Source: Bacillota bacterium (GTDB taxonomy: Bacteria > Bacillota > Sulfobacillia > Sulfobacillales > Sulfobacillaceae). From it: a stretch of 64,000 nucleotides of DNA. Of this stretch, positions 43,263 to 52,855 are shown in pieces. A program made the position numbers and the translations under genes. Numbering within the stretch: position 1 is the stretch's first letter; the number at the start of each line of letters is the position of its first letter. The stretch lies in assembly GCA_023511625.1 (NCBI GenBank), contig JAIMBD010000011.1, forward strand, positions 1-64,000, given 5' to 3'. The notes under the pieces were generated by a model. That model saw nothing but the letters and a program-made list of their open reading frames with translations, searched no databases and was not told where the DNA came from.

Positions 43263-44471
43263 ATGGCCGAGTGGTCGGTTCCCGAAGCCGCTCGCCGGGG
43301 CGGCGGGGGGTTGCCGTGGATCGCGGGGTTGACCCTGTTTGTGCTAGGCTCGGACCTGAATCTGGTCGCCCCCTTTCTTTCCGCCATCGCCACCACGTTT
43401 CACTTGCCCCGACCGGGCCGAGCCGGCTGGTTGGTCACCGTCTTCGCCTTAAGTTACACCGTCACCTCACCCGTTTGGGGCTATATCCAAGACCGCATGC
43501 GCGCGCGCCGGGCCGTCCTGGGGGTCGGACTGGGCGCGTTTTTAGTGTCCGAGGCGGTCTCGGCGGCAGCGCCTACCTACGGCACCCTGATGGCGGCGCG
43601 CGCGCTCGGAGGCATGGCGGCAGCGGCGGTCACTCCGGCCGCCTACGCCTGGATTGCGGACTGGGTGCCCTGGCAGCGTCGGAGTCGTGCCATGGCCGTC
43701 GCCTCGATGGGGTTTTCGGTGGCAACGGTGGCCGGCGTCCCGTTAGGGTTGTGGGGCTCCCAATGGTGGTCATGGCGCGGCGTGTTGTGGGCCTTGACGG
43801 CGCTGGGGGCGATGGTGGGAGCAGCCTGGGTGCCGTACCTCCGGATTGGGCCGGTAGCGGCGCGCCCCCCGTCGGGCCCAAGCTCCCCCAAGGCGGCCGG
43901 CCTGCCGGTCCTTGCTGCCAGCTTTTTCGCCTTTGGCACCGTCGGCTTGGTGTACACCTATCTCGCGTGGACCTTTCAACATCGCTTTCAGTGGCCGGTC
44001 GGCCGGCTGGCACTGTTGCTCGGCCTGTACGGGATGCTGGGCGTGGGCGGCAACGCCTTGATGGGATGGCTCGGCGACCGGTGGGGGAAACGCGCGGCGG
44101 CCCGAAGGGCCATGGTGGCAGAAGGGCTGAGCCTTTTGGGCATGGCGGTGGCGGCTTCCGGCCGCTTGGGCGGTGCCTTAGCCGCGGCCGTGTTGGGGTT
44201 TGGATTGACGCAGGCCTATCTTCCCAACCTCAAGGCGATGGCATCGGCAGTGAGCCCCGGCCGACGGGGCCAGAGCGTGGCGTGGAACAACGCCGCCATG
44301 TACGCCGGGCTGATGGTGGGGTCGGGAGTCGCTACGGTCGTGGTGCCCCGCTGGGGGTTGGCCTGGGCGGCTGGGATGGGGGTCTTGGCCCTGACGGCCG
44401 GCTGGACGGTGCTGGGAAGACCTTACCGAGGACGACACGAGGCCGGGGGATCCCCCGGCCTGCGTCGTTAG
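43263..44471 (+). CDS. MFS transporter
   Basis: A 402-residue 12-helix major facilitator. Helix 1 is LTLFVLGSDLNLVAPFLSAI. Motif A-like GYIQDRMRARRAVLG lies between helices 2 and 3, ALGGMAAAAVTPAAYAWIADW in helix 4, and WLGDRWGKRAAARRAM is the repeat motif in the second half. The pattern resembles DHA1-type exporters; substrate is unknown. ATG 43263 follows GAGGAGG at 8 nt. The last 11 codons contain a 22-bp perfect palindrome, placed between this gene and the convergent htrA-like gene (22 nt apart). Confidence 0.88.
   Translation: MAEWSVPEAARRGGGGLPWIAGLTLFVLGSDLNLVAPFLSAIATTFHLPRPGRAGWLVTVFALSYTVTSPVWGYIQDRMRARRAVLGVGLGAFLVSEAVSAAAPTYGTLMAARALGGMAAAAVTPAAYAWIADWVPWQRRSRAMAVASMGFSVATVAGVPLGLWGSQWWSWRGVLWALTALGAMVGAAWVPYLRIGPVAARPPSGPSSPKAAGLPVLAASFFAFGTVGLVYTYLAWTFQHRFQWPVGRLALLLGLYGMLGVGGNALMGWLGDRWGKRAAARRAMVAEGLSLLGMAVAASGRLGGALAAAVLGFGLTQAYLPNLKAMASAVSPGRRGQSVAWNNAAMYAGLMVGSGVATVVVPRWGLAWAAGMGVLALTAGWTVLGRPYRGRHEAGGSPGLRR
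44440..44461. repeat. 22-bp perfect palindrome at the end of the MFS gene
   Basis: AGGCCGGGGGATCCCCCGGCCT, self-complementary, flanked by further partial pairing (ACGAC/GTCGT). It lies within the coding 3' end, between convergent genes; a bidirectional termination or mRNA-end structure is possible although no T-run follows. Confidence 0.7.
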
Positions 44472-44493
44472 GCCCAACGGTCCTGCCCCGACC

Positions 44494-45711
44494 TCAGTTG
44501 AAGTAGGAGCTCGCGTTGGAGGGCATGGTGATGGGGCCGTTGGGCTCCTGACCCAAGGTGACGGCCACGGTTTCGGTCTGGCCGTTGCGGTTGATGGTGA
44601 GCGTCACCCGCTGGCCCACCTGGTCGTGGGAGATGTCCGCCTGCAAGGCGCTTGCAGTCGTCACCGGCGTGCCGTTGATGGCGGTGATCACATCGCCTGC
44701 CTGAAGGCCGGCCTGGTCTGCCGGGCTGCCCGGCTCCACTGCCACCACCAACACCCCGCTTTGGGTGCCGAGCCCGTATTCACGGGCCAAAAGGGCGTTG
44801 TCGTCGGTGATGAACACGCCGAGCCAAGGCCGGATGACGTGCCCGTACTTCATGAGCTGGGGAAGAATCTCCTCCACCGTCGAGGTAGGGATGGCGAAGC
44901 CGATCCCTTGGGCGTTGGTCTCGACGGCAGTGTTGATGCCGATGACCTGTCCGGCCAAGTTCAGCAGCGGGCCGCCGCTGTTGCCCGGGTTGATGGCCGC
45001 TGACGTCTGCAAAAGGTTGCGATAGTTGCGGTTCCCAATGGTCAGGGGCCGCCCCTTGGCGCTGATCACCCCTTCGGTGACCGTATCGCTGAGGTTGTAC
45101 GGATTGCCGATGGCGATGACCCAAGCCCCTACCGGCGTGGCGTTGGAGTTGCCCAGTTCCAGGTACGGCACCGGTTTCGGGGGGTTGATCTTTAGTACGG
45201 CCAAGTCGGTGGCGTAGTCACTGCCCACCTTTTGGGCTGGAAACAGGTGGGAGTATCCTGGCACCTGCACCATGATCTGGGTGGCGCCGTGGATCACGTG
45301 GTCGTTGGTCAAGATGTAGCCCTGGCTATTGAAGAAGAAACCGGAACCGATATCGGTCTGCACCTGTTGCGAGGGCGGCAGCTCCCCTCCGAACAGCGAC
45401 CCGAAGAAGGGGTTGTTGAAGAAGGGCGAGTTGAACGCACCTCCCTGGGCCGGTACCGAAGCCTCGATCTTCACGACCGCCGGGCTGACCGCCTTGACCA
45501 CGTTGGCGATGGTGTCGGGACCCAACGGCGGATTGGCGGGCGTGGTCTGGCTGACGGTGGCATATTGCCCCGATGGCACGCTGGGTCCCACCGCCACCGG
45601 AGGCGGCGTGGGGTTGAGGCGGAAATAGGTGTAGACTCCGCCGCTGACCGCGCCGGCTCCCACCGCGAAGCCCACCACGGCCGCGGCTAGCGTCCGACTC
45701 CAAGCGGGCAA
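44494..45711 (-). CDS. membrane-anchored HtrA/DegP-like serine protease with PDZ domain
   Basis: A 405-residue S1C protease. One N-terminal membrane anchor (about 6-30) is followed by a Pro-rich linker and a FNSPFFNNPFFGSLFGG segment. The trypsin-like domain has the triad H138 (NDHVIHG), D169 (ATDLAVLK) and S245 (GNSGGP). A single C-terminal PDZ domain (about 295-395, VLVVAVEPGSPADQAGLQAGDVITAINGTPV) completes it. This is the Bacillus HtrA/YyxA layout, acting on misfolded proteins outside the membrane. TTG 45711 has GAAGGGAGG 8 nt upstream; GTG 45840 would add 43 residues but has no ribosome site. Converges on the MFS gene. Confidence 0.92.
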   Translation of the reverse strand: MPAWSRTLAAAVVGFAVGAGAVSGGVYTYFRLNPTPPPVAVGPSVPSGQYATVSQTTPANPPLGPDTIANVVKAVSPAVVKIEASVPAQGGAFNSPFFNNPFFGSLFGGELPPSQQVQTDIGSGFFFNSQGYILTNDHVIHGATQIMVQVPGYSHLFPAQKVGSDYATDLAVLKINPPKPVPYLELGNSNATPVGAWVIAIGNPYNLSDTVTEGVISAKGRPLTIGNRNYRNLLQTSAAINPGNSGGPLLNLAGQVIGINTAVETNAQGIGFAIPTSTVEEILPQLMKYGHVIRPWLGVFITDDNALLAREYGLGTQSGVLVVAVEPGSPADQAGLQAGDVITAINGTPVTTASALQADISHDQVGQRVTLTINRNGQTETVAVTLGQEPNGPITMPSNASSYFN

Positions 45712-45901
45712 TTCGATGACCTCCCTTCGCGCTCGCGCTGTCCTCGGTGCGGGAAGTGCCCTGTCTGTGCGCTCGCGCTGGCTGGATTTCCCGTCGGGCG
45801 CGGCGCATCCTCGCGGCACCGAGAAAATCCTTGAGGACACCGTGAGTGTACCCTAGACTTGTTACGATGGCGTTAAGGCCGCGGCGAGGGAGGGTGTCGG
45901 G

Positions 45902-46246
45902 GTGCGGGTGTGGGTGATCGACGACGAAGAGGCGGTCTTGGCCATGTTGGGGGCGGCCATCGAGTACTGCGGCCACGCCGCGGCCGCCTTTCGCGAGCCT
46001 GCTGCAGCCGAGGCCGCCCTTACGGCGGGCGAGGCCCCTCCGGACGTCGTCATCGTCGACTGGACCTTGGGGGGGCGGCCCGCTTTGCCCTGGATTCAGA
46101 CCTGGCGCGCGCGCCTCGCGGAGGCCCGTTGGGTGGTGGTATCCGGCGACCCCGCTGTGCGGGCCGCGTTGCCGGAGGGCGTGGAATGGCTGGGGAAGCC
46201 GTTTCACTTGGCCGACTTGGCGGCGCTCTTGGAAGCGGAGGCGTGA
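45902..46246 (+). CDS. single-domain response regulator (receiver only)
   Basis: A 114-residue CheY-like receiver without an output domain. Acidic pocket D7/D8 (WVIDDEE), phospho-acceptor D53 (IVDWTL), S81 (VVVSGD) and K99 (LGKPF) are all in place, so it should be phosphorylatable. The partner kinase is not adjacent; candidates are elsewhere. The start is GTG 45902 just after GAGGGTGTCGGG, and it is divergent from the HtrA-like gene. A TauE-type permease gene begins 42 nt downstream on the same strand. Without an output domain it probably acts by protein-protein contact or as a phosphate sink. Confidence 0.85.
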   Translation: MRVWVIDDEEAVLAMLGAAIEYCGHAAAAFREPAAAEAALTAGEAPPDVVIVDWTLGGRPALPWIQTWRARLAEARWVVVSGDPAVRAALPEGVEWLGKPFHLADLAALLEAEA

Positions 46247-46288
46247 TCGGGGCTAAAGGATTGGCTCCGGCAGAAGGGGGCGGTAGGG

Positions 46289-47050
46289 TTGGGCGTGCTG
46301 GAGTATTACGGGCTGGTTTTTCTCGCCGCCCTGGCCGCGGGTGGGGTCAACGCCTTGGCGGGGGGCGGCACCCTGATCTCCTTCCCGGCGCTTACGGCGC
46401 TCGGGGTGCCGCCGGTCGTGGCCAACATGACCAACACGGTGGCTCTGTGCCCCGGCTACTTCGGCGGTGCCTTCGCCCAACGGCGCGATTTGATGGGACA
46501 AGAACGGCGGGTGGCAGTGCTGGTGGCGATGGGGCTGGTCGGGGGAGCCCTGGGGGCCCTGGCGCTCAATGCCGTGCCGGAGAGCCTTTTTCGGCGCCTG
46601 GTCCCATGGTTGATCGCCTTGGCCGCGGCCCTTTTGGCGGCGCAGCCCCGCGTGCGGAGGTGGTTGGCCCGCCCCCAGCGCGAAGGGCGGGCCGCCCGCG
46701 GTCGGGGGCTGGGCTTGGTGGCGGTAGGACTGGCCAGCGCGTACGGCGGGTTTTTCGGGGCGGGCCTGGGCGTGGTGTTGCTCGGGCTTCTGGGGCTGAT
46801 TGAGGACCAGCCCTTGGGCCGACTCAACGCCATAAAGCAGGCCGTCTCCCTGGCGGCCAACGTGGCGGCGGCGGCGTATTTTGCCGCTTCCGGGCGGGTG
46901 GTCTGGCCGGTGGCGGCCGTCATGGCCTCAGGCGCCTGGATCGGGGGGGCCCTCGGCGGCACCTTGGCGGGCCGGCTGGCGTCGGACCGCCTGCGCCAGG
47001 TGGTGGTGGCCTTGGGCGCCTTGGTGGCGGCCTTCTATTGGGCTTCGTAG
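46289..47050 (+). CDS. TauE/SafE-family permease (TSUP)
   Basis: A 253-residue membrane protein with about eight helices in two repeats. The first is FLAALAAGGVNALAGGGTLISFPALTALGVPPVVANMTNTVAL, the TSUP signature GxxGGGG...FP.L...G.PP..A..TN. The second is LGLVAVGLASAYGGFFGAGLGVVLLGLLGL with LNAIKQAVSLAANVAAAAYF. TSUP proteins export or import sulfite, sulfonates or other small organic anions; with sulfate-assimilation and sulfolipid genes in the window a sulfur compound is attractive but unproven. Start TTG 46289 follows AGAAGGGGGCGG; GTG 46295 is the alternative. Confidence 0.88.
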   Translation: MGVLEYYGLVFLAALAAGGVNALAGGGTLISFPALTALGVPPVVANMTNTVALCPGYFGGAFAQRRDLMGQERRVAVLVAMGLVGGALGALALNAVPESLFRRLVPWLIALAAALLAAQPRVRRWLARPQREGRAARGRGLGLVAVGLASAYGGFFGAGLGVVLLGLLGLIEDQPLGRLNAIKQAVSLAANVAAAAYFAASGRVVWPVAAVMASGAWIGGALGGTLAGRLASDRLRQVVVALGALVAAFYWAS

Positions 47051-47065
47051 CTGCGAGGAAGCCGG

Positions 47066-47094
47066 TTGCGCCCGGGTGGCCCTTGTGGCACAAT
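47066..47094 (+). promoter_or_regulatory. promoter candidate for glpX-rho
   Basis: TTGCGC (47066-47071), 17-nt spacer, CACAAT (47089-47094), directly after the TauE stop. It would give glpX an untranslated leader of about 510 nt (47100-47612). That leader has no convincing ORF; no riboswitch class was recognised in it. Confidence 0.45.
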
Positions 47095-47612
47095 AAGATC
47101 GCCGATGCGTATCCAATCTTTGCGTTCTCCCGCCCCGTTATCGCCGATCTGAGCACATCGTGGGTTCTCGCCGCGCGGGCGTGGGATGTCAAGCTCCCGA
47201 AGTTCCCTTCGGGCGCTTCGCCGGATCTAGACCGCGGCCGTTTTGTTGCCCACGGGGAGAACGCGGAACCGAGAAAGGCTCGAGCGGCGAGGTGCCGGGG
47301 GTCGGGCGCGTTTGGGCCCGGGGGCGGTGGCGGTCTTGGAGCCGAGCGAATCGCTGGGCGCAATCAGCCTCCCTGTCCTTGGGCGGACGCCTTCCCCTAC
47401 CACCATAGGTCGTGCGAGGAGTGGGCAGAATCCATCCAGGAGTGGACACGAGGGCCGTGCGGCCTTGCGCGGGCAACGGTCTTGGCACGCGGCCTTGCTG
47501 TGCCGGGTTCCTTGCACGCCGACGCTGGCCTGCCCGCCCTAAAGGCCCCGCGCACCAAAAAGACCGATGGCACGCATCACCCGTTGAAGCCAATTCTCTC
47601 AAGGAGGAGCTC

Positions 47613-48581
47613 ATGGAGCGCGAACTGGCGCTAGAATTCGTCCGCGTCACCGAGGCAGCGGCGATGGCGGCCGGACGCCTGTTGGGGCGCGGGGACAAAA
47701 GTGCGGCCGACCAGGCAGCGGTCGACGCCATGCGGGCGATGTTGGACACCGTGGACATCCGCGGCACGGTGGTGATCGGGGAGGGCGAGATGGATGAGGC
47801 CCCAATGTTGTACATCGGGGAAACGGTAGGTTCCGGTCACGGCGAGCCGGTCGACATCGCCGTAGACCCCTTGGAGGGCACCAATCTGGTAGCCAAAGGG
47901 CTGCCCGGGGCGTTGGCCGTGATGGCCGTGGCGCCGCCGGGTTGTCTGTTGCATGCCCCCGACATGTACATGGAAAAGATTGTCAGTGGGCCGGCGGGGC
48001 GTGGCCGCCTCGATCTCACCCGACCCATTGGAGAAAATTTGGAGGCTTTGGCCGAAGCTTTGGGCAAACCCGTGGCCGAATTGACCGTGGTGGTGTTAGA
48101 GCGCGAGCGCCACGCTCAACTCATCGCCGATATCCGTCGCGCGGGAGCCCGCGTGCGGCTCATCTCCGACGGCGACGTGGCCCCGGCGGTGGCCACCGGT
48201 CAACCTGCCTCCGGCATCGACTTGGTGGTGGGCACCGGTGGAGCGCCGGAGGGGGTCATCGCTGCGGCCGGCGTCAAGTGTCTGGGGGGCGAGATGCAGG
48301 CGCGACTGGCCCCTCAAGATGACGAGGACCGGCGGAGGATGGCAGCCATGGGCATCCACGACCCCGACCGCGTGCTGGGCCTTGAGGATTTGGTGCGGGG
48401 TGACGACGTGCTGTACGTGGCTACGGCCATTACCGATTGCTACGGCCTCCCGGGGGTCCGCTACGGGTCGCATGGCGTGGTGACCCACACCGTGGTGATG
48501 CGCTCGTTGACCGGAACCATTCGTTACATCGTGGCCGAACATCGCGAGGCGCGCGGTCGCCGGGCGCGACGGGAGGGATAA
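47613..48581 (+). CDS. glpX: class II fructose-1,6-bisphosphatase
   Basis: Hydrolyses fructose-1,6-bisphosphate to fructose-6-phosphate in gluconeogenesis. The 322 residues and motifs match Glp[18 protein letters not shown] (about 24-41), [17 protein letters not shown] with catalytic acidic residues (about 56-72), [12 protein letters not shown] (about 88-99, the metal site), [10 protein letters not shown] and [29 protein letters not shown] 47613 has AAGGAGG with a 6-nt spacer. It ends 1 nt before rho, a pairing (glpX-rho) also known in other Bacillota and Actinobacteria. A long leader precedes it. Confidence 0.95.
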   Translation: MERELALEFVRVTEAAAMAAGRLLGRGDKSAADQAAVDAMRAMLDTVDIRGTVVIGEGEMDEAPMLYIGETVGSGHGEPVDIAVDPLEGTNLVAKGLPGALAVMAVAPPGCLLHAPDMYMEKIVSGPAGRGRLDLTRPIGENLEALAEALGKPVAELTVVVLERERHAQLIADIRRAGARVRLISDGDVAPAVATGQPASGIDLVVGTGGAPEGVIAAAGVKCLGGEMQARLAPQDDEDRRRMAAMGIHDPDRVLGLEDLVRGDDVLYVATAITDCYGLPGVRYGSHGVVTHTVVMRSLTGTIRYIVAEHREARGRRARREG

Positions 48582-48582
48582 C

Positions 48583-50553
48583 ATGCAAGACGAGGAACGG
48601 CAGGAGACGGTAGGGACCGAACCGCCGGAAGCGGTTTTGACCGAGACCCCGCGGCGCCGAGGGCGGCGCCGGACCCCATCCGGAACCGACGGCGCGCCGG
48701 CGCCTGTGGCCTCAGCGACAGACGCGGCACCGAGCGAAGGCGCGCGACGCGGACGGCGACGCCGGACGGCAGAATCGGAAGCCGGCGAGACGGCAGAGGC
48801 GGGAGAGGTCCGGCGCGGGCGGCGCGGCCGTCGGCCGCGAGCAGCGGCGGTCGTTGAGACGGCGGCCGAGGTGTCGGAGTCAGGCGCCGGGGAACCCGAG
48901 ACGTCGGAGGGCGCAGCCGAAGCCGGCGCCGCCGTGCCGACTGAGCGGGCGGCAGAGGGCTCAGAGGCAGCAGTCGCGTCGCCGCCACCGGCTCTGGATG
49001 CCTCCGCAGCACCAGCGGCCGTGGCGTCTCCCGGGGAAGCGGTTCCGGCCCCCGAGGTCCCCGAGCCGGTGGCTGCCCTCGGGACGACCGGTGAGACCGC
49101 CGAGGCGGGCGGGCCGGCGGTCCGGGAAGAGCGCGGGCCAGGGCGCGAGCCGCCGCGCCCGTGGACCAACGGGGAGCGGCGATCGCCGGACGGGCGTCCG
49201 GGACGAGAGGGCAAGCCTTACCCGAGCCGGCGCGAGGAGCGCCTGGGCGGGCGGGAAGGGCGCGAGCAGCACAACGGGCGTTCGCGCGAGCCCCAGTGGT
49301 CTATGGCGCAGCTAGAGGCCATGACCCTCCTCGACCTCTACAAGCTCGCGCGGTCGCTCAACATCGAGAACTACCGCGCCTTGCGGAAGAGCGAACTCAT
49401 TTGGGAGATCCTGCGCGTCCGCACCCACAAAGACGGGCTGATCTTTGCCCAAGGGCTCCTCGACATCGTTGGCGACTACGGCTTTTTGCGGCCGGCGGAC
49501 TTTCAGCGCAGTCGGGAGGACGTCTATGTGTCGGCGTCGCAGATTCGCCGCTTCGACCTGCGCCCGGGAGATTATGTGTCGGGCCAGGCGCGCCCGCCCA
49601 AAGACGGAGAGCGGTATTTCGCGCTGCTAAGGGTTGAAGCGGTCAACGCCATGCCTCCCGAGAAGGCCGCCGAGCGCCCGGACTTCGATGGGCTGACGCC
49701 GATTTTTCCCAACACCCGCTTTCGGCTTGAGACCACGCGCGATGAGTTGGCCACCCGGCTGGTGGACATCGTGGCCCCCATCGGCAAAGGGCAACGGGCC
49801 CTCATCGTCGCCCCGCCCAAGGCAGGCAAGACGGTCCTGCTCAAGAAGCTCGCCAACGCCATCGCTCAAAACGATCCCGACACCCACCTGATGGTGCTGT
49901 TGATCGACGAGCGGCCGGAAGAGGTCACCGACATGCAGCGGTCGGTACGCGCCGAAGTGGCCAGCTCCACCTTTGACGAGCCGCCGGAGGACCACATCCG
50001 AGTGGCGGAGATGGTGCTCGAGCGGGCCAAGCGGCTTGTGGAGATGGGGCGCGACGTCGTCATCTTCTTGGACTCCATCACTCGGTTGGCGCGCGCCTAC
50101 AATCTGACCCTGCCCGCATCGGGCCGCACGCTTTCGGGTGGGATGGACCCAGCCGCCCTGCACAAACCCAAACGCTTTTTCGGGGCTGCGCGCAAGGTGG
50201 AAGACGGCGGCAGCCTCACCATCATCGCCACGGCCTTGATCGATACTGGATCGCGTATGGACGACGTCATTTACGAGGAGTTCAAGGGCACCGGCAACAT
50301 GGAGCTCCATCTCGACCGCAAGTTGGCCGAGCGCCGTACCTTCCCGGCCGTGGACATCAAGCGATCCGGCACGCGGCGCGAAGAGCTTTTGATGACCCCC
50401 GAGGAGCTGGAAGTGGTTTGGATGGTGCGCCGCGCCATTGCCAACCTGGGAAACCAGGAGGCCACCGAGCTGTTGTTGCAAAACCTCAAACGCACGCGAT
50501 CCAATGCCGAGTTTTTCAAGCTGTTCTTGGCGAACCAGGGGGGCGCCAATTGA
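48583..50553 (+). CDS. rho: transcription termination factor Rho with long disordered N-terminal extension
   Basis: A hexameric RNA helicase ending transcription. At 656 residues it is about 230 longer than E. coli Rho. Residues 1-238 are low complexity, rich in Glu, Ala, Arg, Pro and Gly (several RRGRR/RRRR patches), so probably disordered and RNA-binding. Then come Rho_N ([18 protein letters not shown]), the cold-shock-like RNA domain ([22 protein letters not shown]) and the ATPase: Walker A APPKAGKT (410-417), [24 protein letters not shown] and [14 protein letters not shown] 48583 follows GACGGGAGGG at the glpX end. The response-regulator ATG overlaps its stop. Confidence 0.96.
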   Translation: MQDEERQETVGTEPPEAVLTETPRRRGRRRTPSGTDGAPAPVASATDAAPSEGARRGRRRRTAESEAGETAEAGEVRRGRRGRRPRAAAVVETAAEVSESGAGEPETSEGAAEAGAAVPTERAAEGSEAAVASPPPALDASAAPAAVASPGEAVPAPEVPEPVAALGTTGETAEAGGPAVREERGPGREPPRPWTNGERRSPDGRPGREGKPYPSRREERLGGREGREQHNGRSREPQWSMAQLEAMTLLDLYKLARSLNIENYRALRKSELIWEILRVRTHKDGLIFAQGLLDIVGDYGFLRPADFQRSREDVYVSASQIRRFDLRPGDYVSGQARPPKDGERYFALLRVEAVNAMPPEKAAERPDFDGLTPIFPNTRFRLETTRDELATRLVDIVAPIGKGQRALIVAPPKAGKTVLLKKLANAIAQNDPDTHLMVLLIDERPEEVTDMQRSVRAEVASSTFDEPPEDHIRVAEMVLERAKRLVEMGRDVVIFLDSITRLARAYNLTLPASGRTLSGGMDPAALHKPKRFFGAARKVEDGGSLTIIATALIDTGSRMDDVIYEEFKGTGNMELHLDRKLAERRTFPAVDIKRSGTRREELLMTPEELEVVWMVRRAIANLGNQEATELLLQNLKRTRSNAEFFKLFLANQGGAN

Positions 50554-51296
50554 TGGCGGACCACGAGGAAGGGATGCCGGCGCGCATCTTGGTGGTCGAC
50601 GACGACAAGCACATTCGTGAGTTGTGCCGCATCTATCTCGAAGCCTCGGGGTTTCGGGTGTTGGAGGCCGCCGATGGACAGGCGGCGTTGGCTCAGGTGG
50701 CGGCGGAGCGCCCAGACCTTCTGGTGCTGGACGTGATGTTGCCCAAGCTCGACGGCTGGCAGGTGTTAAACGAGGTCCGCAAGGACAGCATCTGGTTGCC
50801 GGTGGTGATGCTGACAGCCGTGGGCGACGAAGAGGATCGCGTGCTGGGGCTGGATCTGGGTGCGGACGACTACTTGACGAAACCGTTTTCGCCCAAGGAG
50901 TTGGTCGCGCGGGTGCGCGCGGTGTTGCGGCGGGCGGCCTTCGCCGCCGGCGGCGAGGGCCAGGAGGTGTTGCGGTTCGGTGAATTGGTGATCGATCCCG
51001 GGTCGCGCAAGGTCTTTTGCGGCAGCGAGCGGCTCAACTTGACGCCGCGCGAATTCGAGTTGCTCTGGTTTTTGGCCAGCCATCCGCAACAGGTCTTTAG
51101 CCGCGACCAGTTGTTGGACAAGGTCTGGGGGTTCGACTTTGAAGGGGACGCCCGCACGGTCGACGTGCACATCACCCGCATCCGCCACAAGCTGGCAGAG
51201 AATCACGGGCCGCATTACTACTTGGAGACGGTGTGGGGTCAAGGTTATCGCTTCAATCCCGGGCTCCATGCCAACAACCATGCGCGCCTGGATTAG
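50553..51296 (+). CDS. OmpR/PhoB-family response regulator
   Basis: A 247-residue two-component regulator. Receiver domain: D16-D18 acidic pocket (VVDDDKH), phospho-acceptor D60 (LVLDVMLPKLDGW), T88 (MLTA) and K110 (LTKPFSP). The C-terminal winged HTH (about 145-240) has LNLTPREFELLWFLASHPQQVFSRDQLLDKVWG and ARTVDVHITRIRHKL, the OmpR/PhoB signature. ATG 50553 overlaps the rho stop; ATG 50574 after GAGGAAGGG is an alternative. The sensor kinase gene follows with overlap, so the pair is a functional unit. Target genes cannot be told; the next gene is a lipoprotein. Confidence 0.93.
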   Translation: MADHEEGMPARILVVDDDKHIRELCRIYLEASGFRVLEAADGQAALAQVAAERPDLLVLDVMLPKLDGWQVLNEVRKDSIWLPVVMLTAVGDEEDRVLGLDLGADDYLTKPFSPKELVARVRAVLRRAAFAAGGEGQEVLRFGELVIDPGSRKVFCGSERLNLTPREFELLWFLASHPQQVFSRDQLLDKVWGFDFEGDARTVDVHITRIRHKLAENHGPHYYLETVWGQGYRFNPGLHANNHARLD

Positions 51297-52824
51297 CCGC
51301 CAGTTCAAACGGCTGACGGTCCGCTTGGTGGTCAGCCACGTGGCCGTGGCCTTGGTAGTGTTGGTGGTGGCGGTGCTTATTTCCGGGTGGAGTTTTCGCG
51401 ATTACCTCATCCGCAGCCAGACCCGCGCGCTCCACGTGCGCGGAGAGCAGATCGCGCGGGTCATGACGGGCTACTTTCTGGGTACGCTCTCCAAGCCGGC
51501 GGCGGCGTATCTCATCAACACCCTGCAGGGGACATTGGACGACCGGCTGTACGTCATCGATCAGACCGGCACCCTCTTGATCCAGGCCGGGCGCAGCGAG
51601 CTGCCGGTGGTTCCGGTGCCGCCGGCGGTGCTGCGCGAGGTGCTGACGGTAGGCCAGCCGTGGAGCGGGGTGCTGACGGGCTCGCACGCCACCATCGTCG
51701 CTGCGGCCGTGCCGGTGGTGATCGGCGGCAACATCATGGGCGGCATCTTGTTGGAGCAACCGTTGGGGGGCATTACCCGGACTGCCACCTCGCTGGTGAG
51801 CCTGCTCTTCTGGGGGGAGTTGGTGGCGGTCTTGTTTGCCGGGTTGCTGGCTTACTCCCTCAGCCGACGGCTCTCCCGCCCGCTCGAGGAACTGCGGCGG
51901 TCGGTGGAGGGGATGGAGGCCGAGCGCCCGGCCATCGCCGTGCGCATCGAGGGGCCGGCCGAGGTCGAGGAATTGGCGCAGGAATTCCATCGTATGGGCG
52001 CGCGCATCGCGGACCAGATGATTCGCCTCGAAGAAGAGAAGCGTGCCCGGGACGCGCTGCTCGCGCACGTGGCCCACGACCTTCGGACGCCCTTGACCTC
52101 CATCCGGGGGTTTTTGGAGGCGGTGCGGGACGGGGTAATGACCGGCCCGGCCATGGACCGCGCCATCGCCATCGCCTGGGAGGAGACCTTGCGCCTGCAA
52201 CGGCTGGTCAACCGCCTGCTGCAGGCCACGCGCATCCAGAGCGGGATGGCCGAGAAGGAACGCCTGTCCTTAAACCAGTGGATCGGGGACACCCTGCAGC
52301 GCATCGAGCCGCTCACGCGCGAGAAGGGCGTCGCGGTCGCATGGCAGCCCCAGGGCGACGTCGAGCTTTGGGGCGTGCGCGACCACCTGATTGAGGCCCT
52401 GGTCAACGTCCTGGATAACGCCATCAAATGGAGTCCCGAAGGAGAGCGCATTGAACTGGCCACCTACCGGCAAGACCACCCGCCGGCCGTGGTGGTCCAA
52501 GTCCGCGACCACGGCCCCGGCATTGCACCCGAAGTGCTGCCGCACGTGCTGGAGCGGTTCGTGACGGGCGATCAGGCGCGCAGCGATTCGAGTGGACTCG
52601 GCCTTTCCATCGTGGCCGACGTGATGAAAGAGCACCAGGGGCAGGTGGAGGTCCACAACCACCCGGGTGGGGGAACCGAGGTGCGCTTGACGCTGCCGCT
52701 GCCGGCAGAGTCGACCGGTCGTGACGGCCAAGGCTCACCGTTTCCAGTTAAGCCCAAAGCGCGTTATAATAGCCCCACGCGGAACGCAGACCAGGCCGCG
52801 CGAGAGGATGGGAACCGGATTTAA
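51268..52824 (+). CDS. sensor histidine kinase
   Basis: A 518-residue membrane kinase: helix 1 (about 20-40), extracytoplasmic sensor (about 41-172, RLYVIDQTGTLLIQAGRSE), helix 2 (about 174-197), HAMP (SRRLSRPLEELRRSVEGME), DHp with H270 in HVAHDLRTPLTS, and ATPase domain boxes N (VNVLDNAIKWSPEG), G1 (DHGPGI), F (FVTGDQ) and G2 (SSGLGLSIV). The kinase core ends near residue 488. A 30-residue tail (PVKPKARYNSPTRNADQA...) runs over a perfect TATAAT box of the next gene, so the true function of that tail is doubtful. The start is ATG 51268 or 51280; both overlap the regulator gene. Confidence 0.93.
   Translation: MPTTMRAWISRQFKRLTVRLVVSHVAVALVVLVVAVLISGWSFRDYLIRSQTRALHVRGEQIARVMTGYFLGTLSKPAAAYLINTLQGTLDDRLYVIDQTGTLLIQAGRSELPVVPVPPAVLREVLTVGQPWSGVLTGSHATIVAAAVPVVIGGNIMGGILLEQPLGGITRTATSLVSLLFWGELVAVLFAGLLAYSLSRRLSRPLEELRRSVEGMEAERPAIAVRIEGPAEVEELAQEFHRMGARIADQMIRLEEEKRARDALLAHVAHDLRTPLTSIRGFLEAVRDGVMTGPAMDRAIAIAWEETLRLQRLVNRLLQATRIQSGMAEKERLSLNQWIGDTLQRIEPLTREKGVAVAWQPQGDVELWGVRDHLIEALVNVLDNAIKWSPEGERIELATYRQDHPPAVVVQVRDHGPGIAPEVLPHVLERFVTGDQARSDSSGLGLSIVADVMKEHQGQVEVHNHPGGGTEVRLTLPLPAESTGRDGQGSPFPVKPKARYNSPTRNADQAAREDGNRI
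52742..52770 (+). promoter_or_regulatory. promoter of the lipoprotein gene
   Basis: Perfect TATAAT (52765-52770) with TTCCAG at 17-nt spacing, inside the 3' end of the kinase gene and 86 nt before ATG 52856. Confidence 0.55.
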
Positions 52825-52855
52825 GACACCCAGGGGGCTGGCGAGAGGAGACGTG

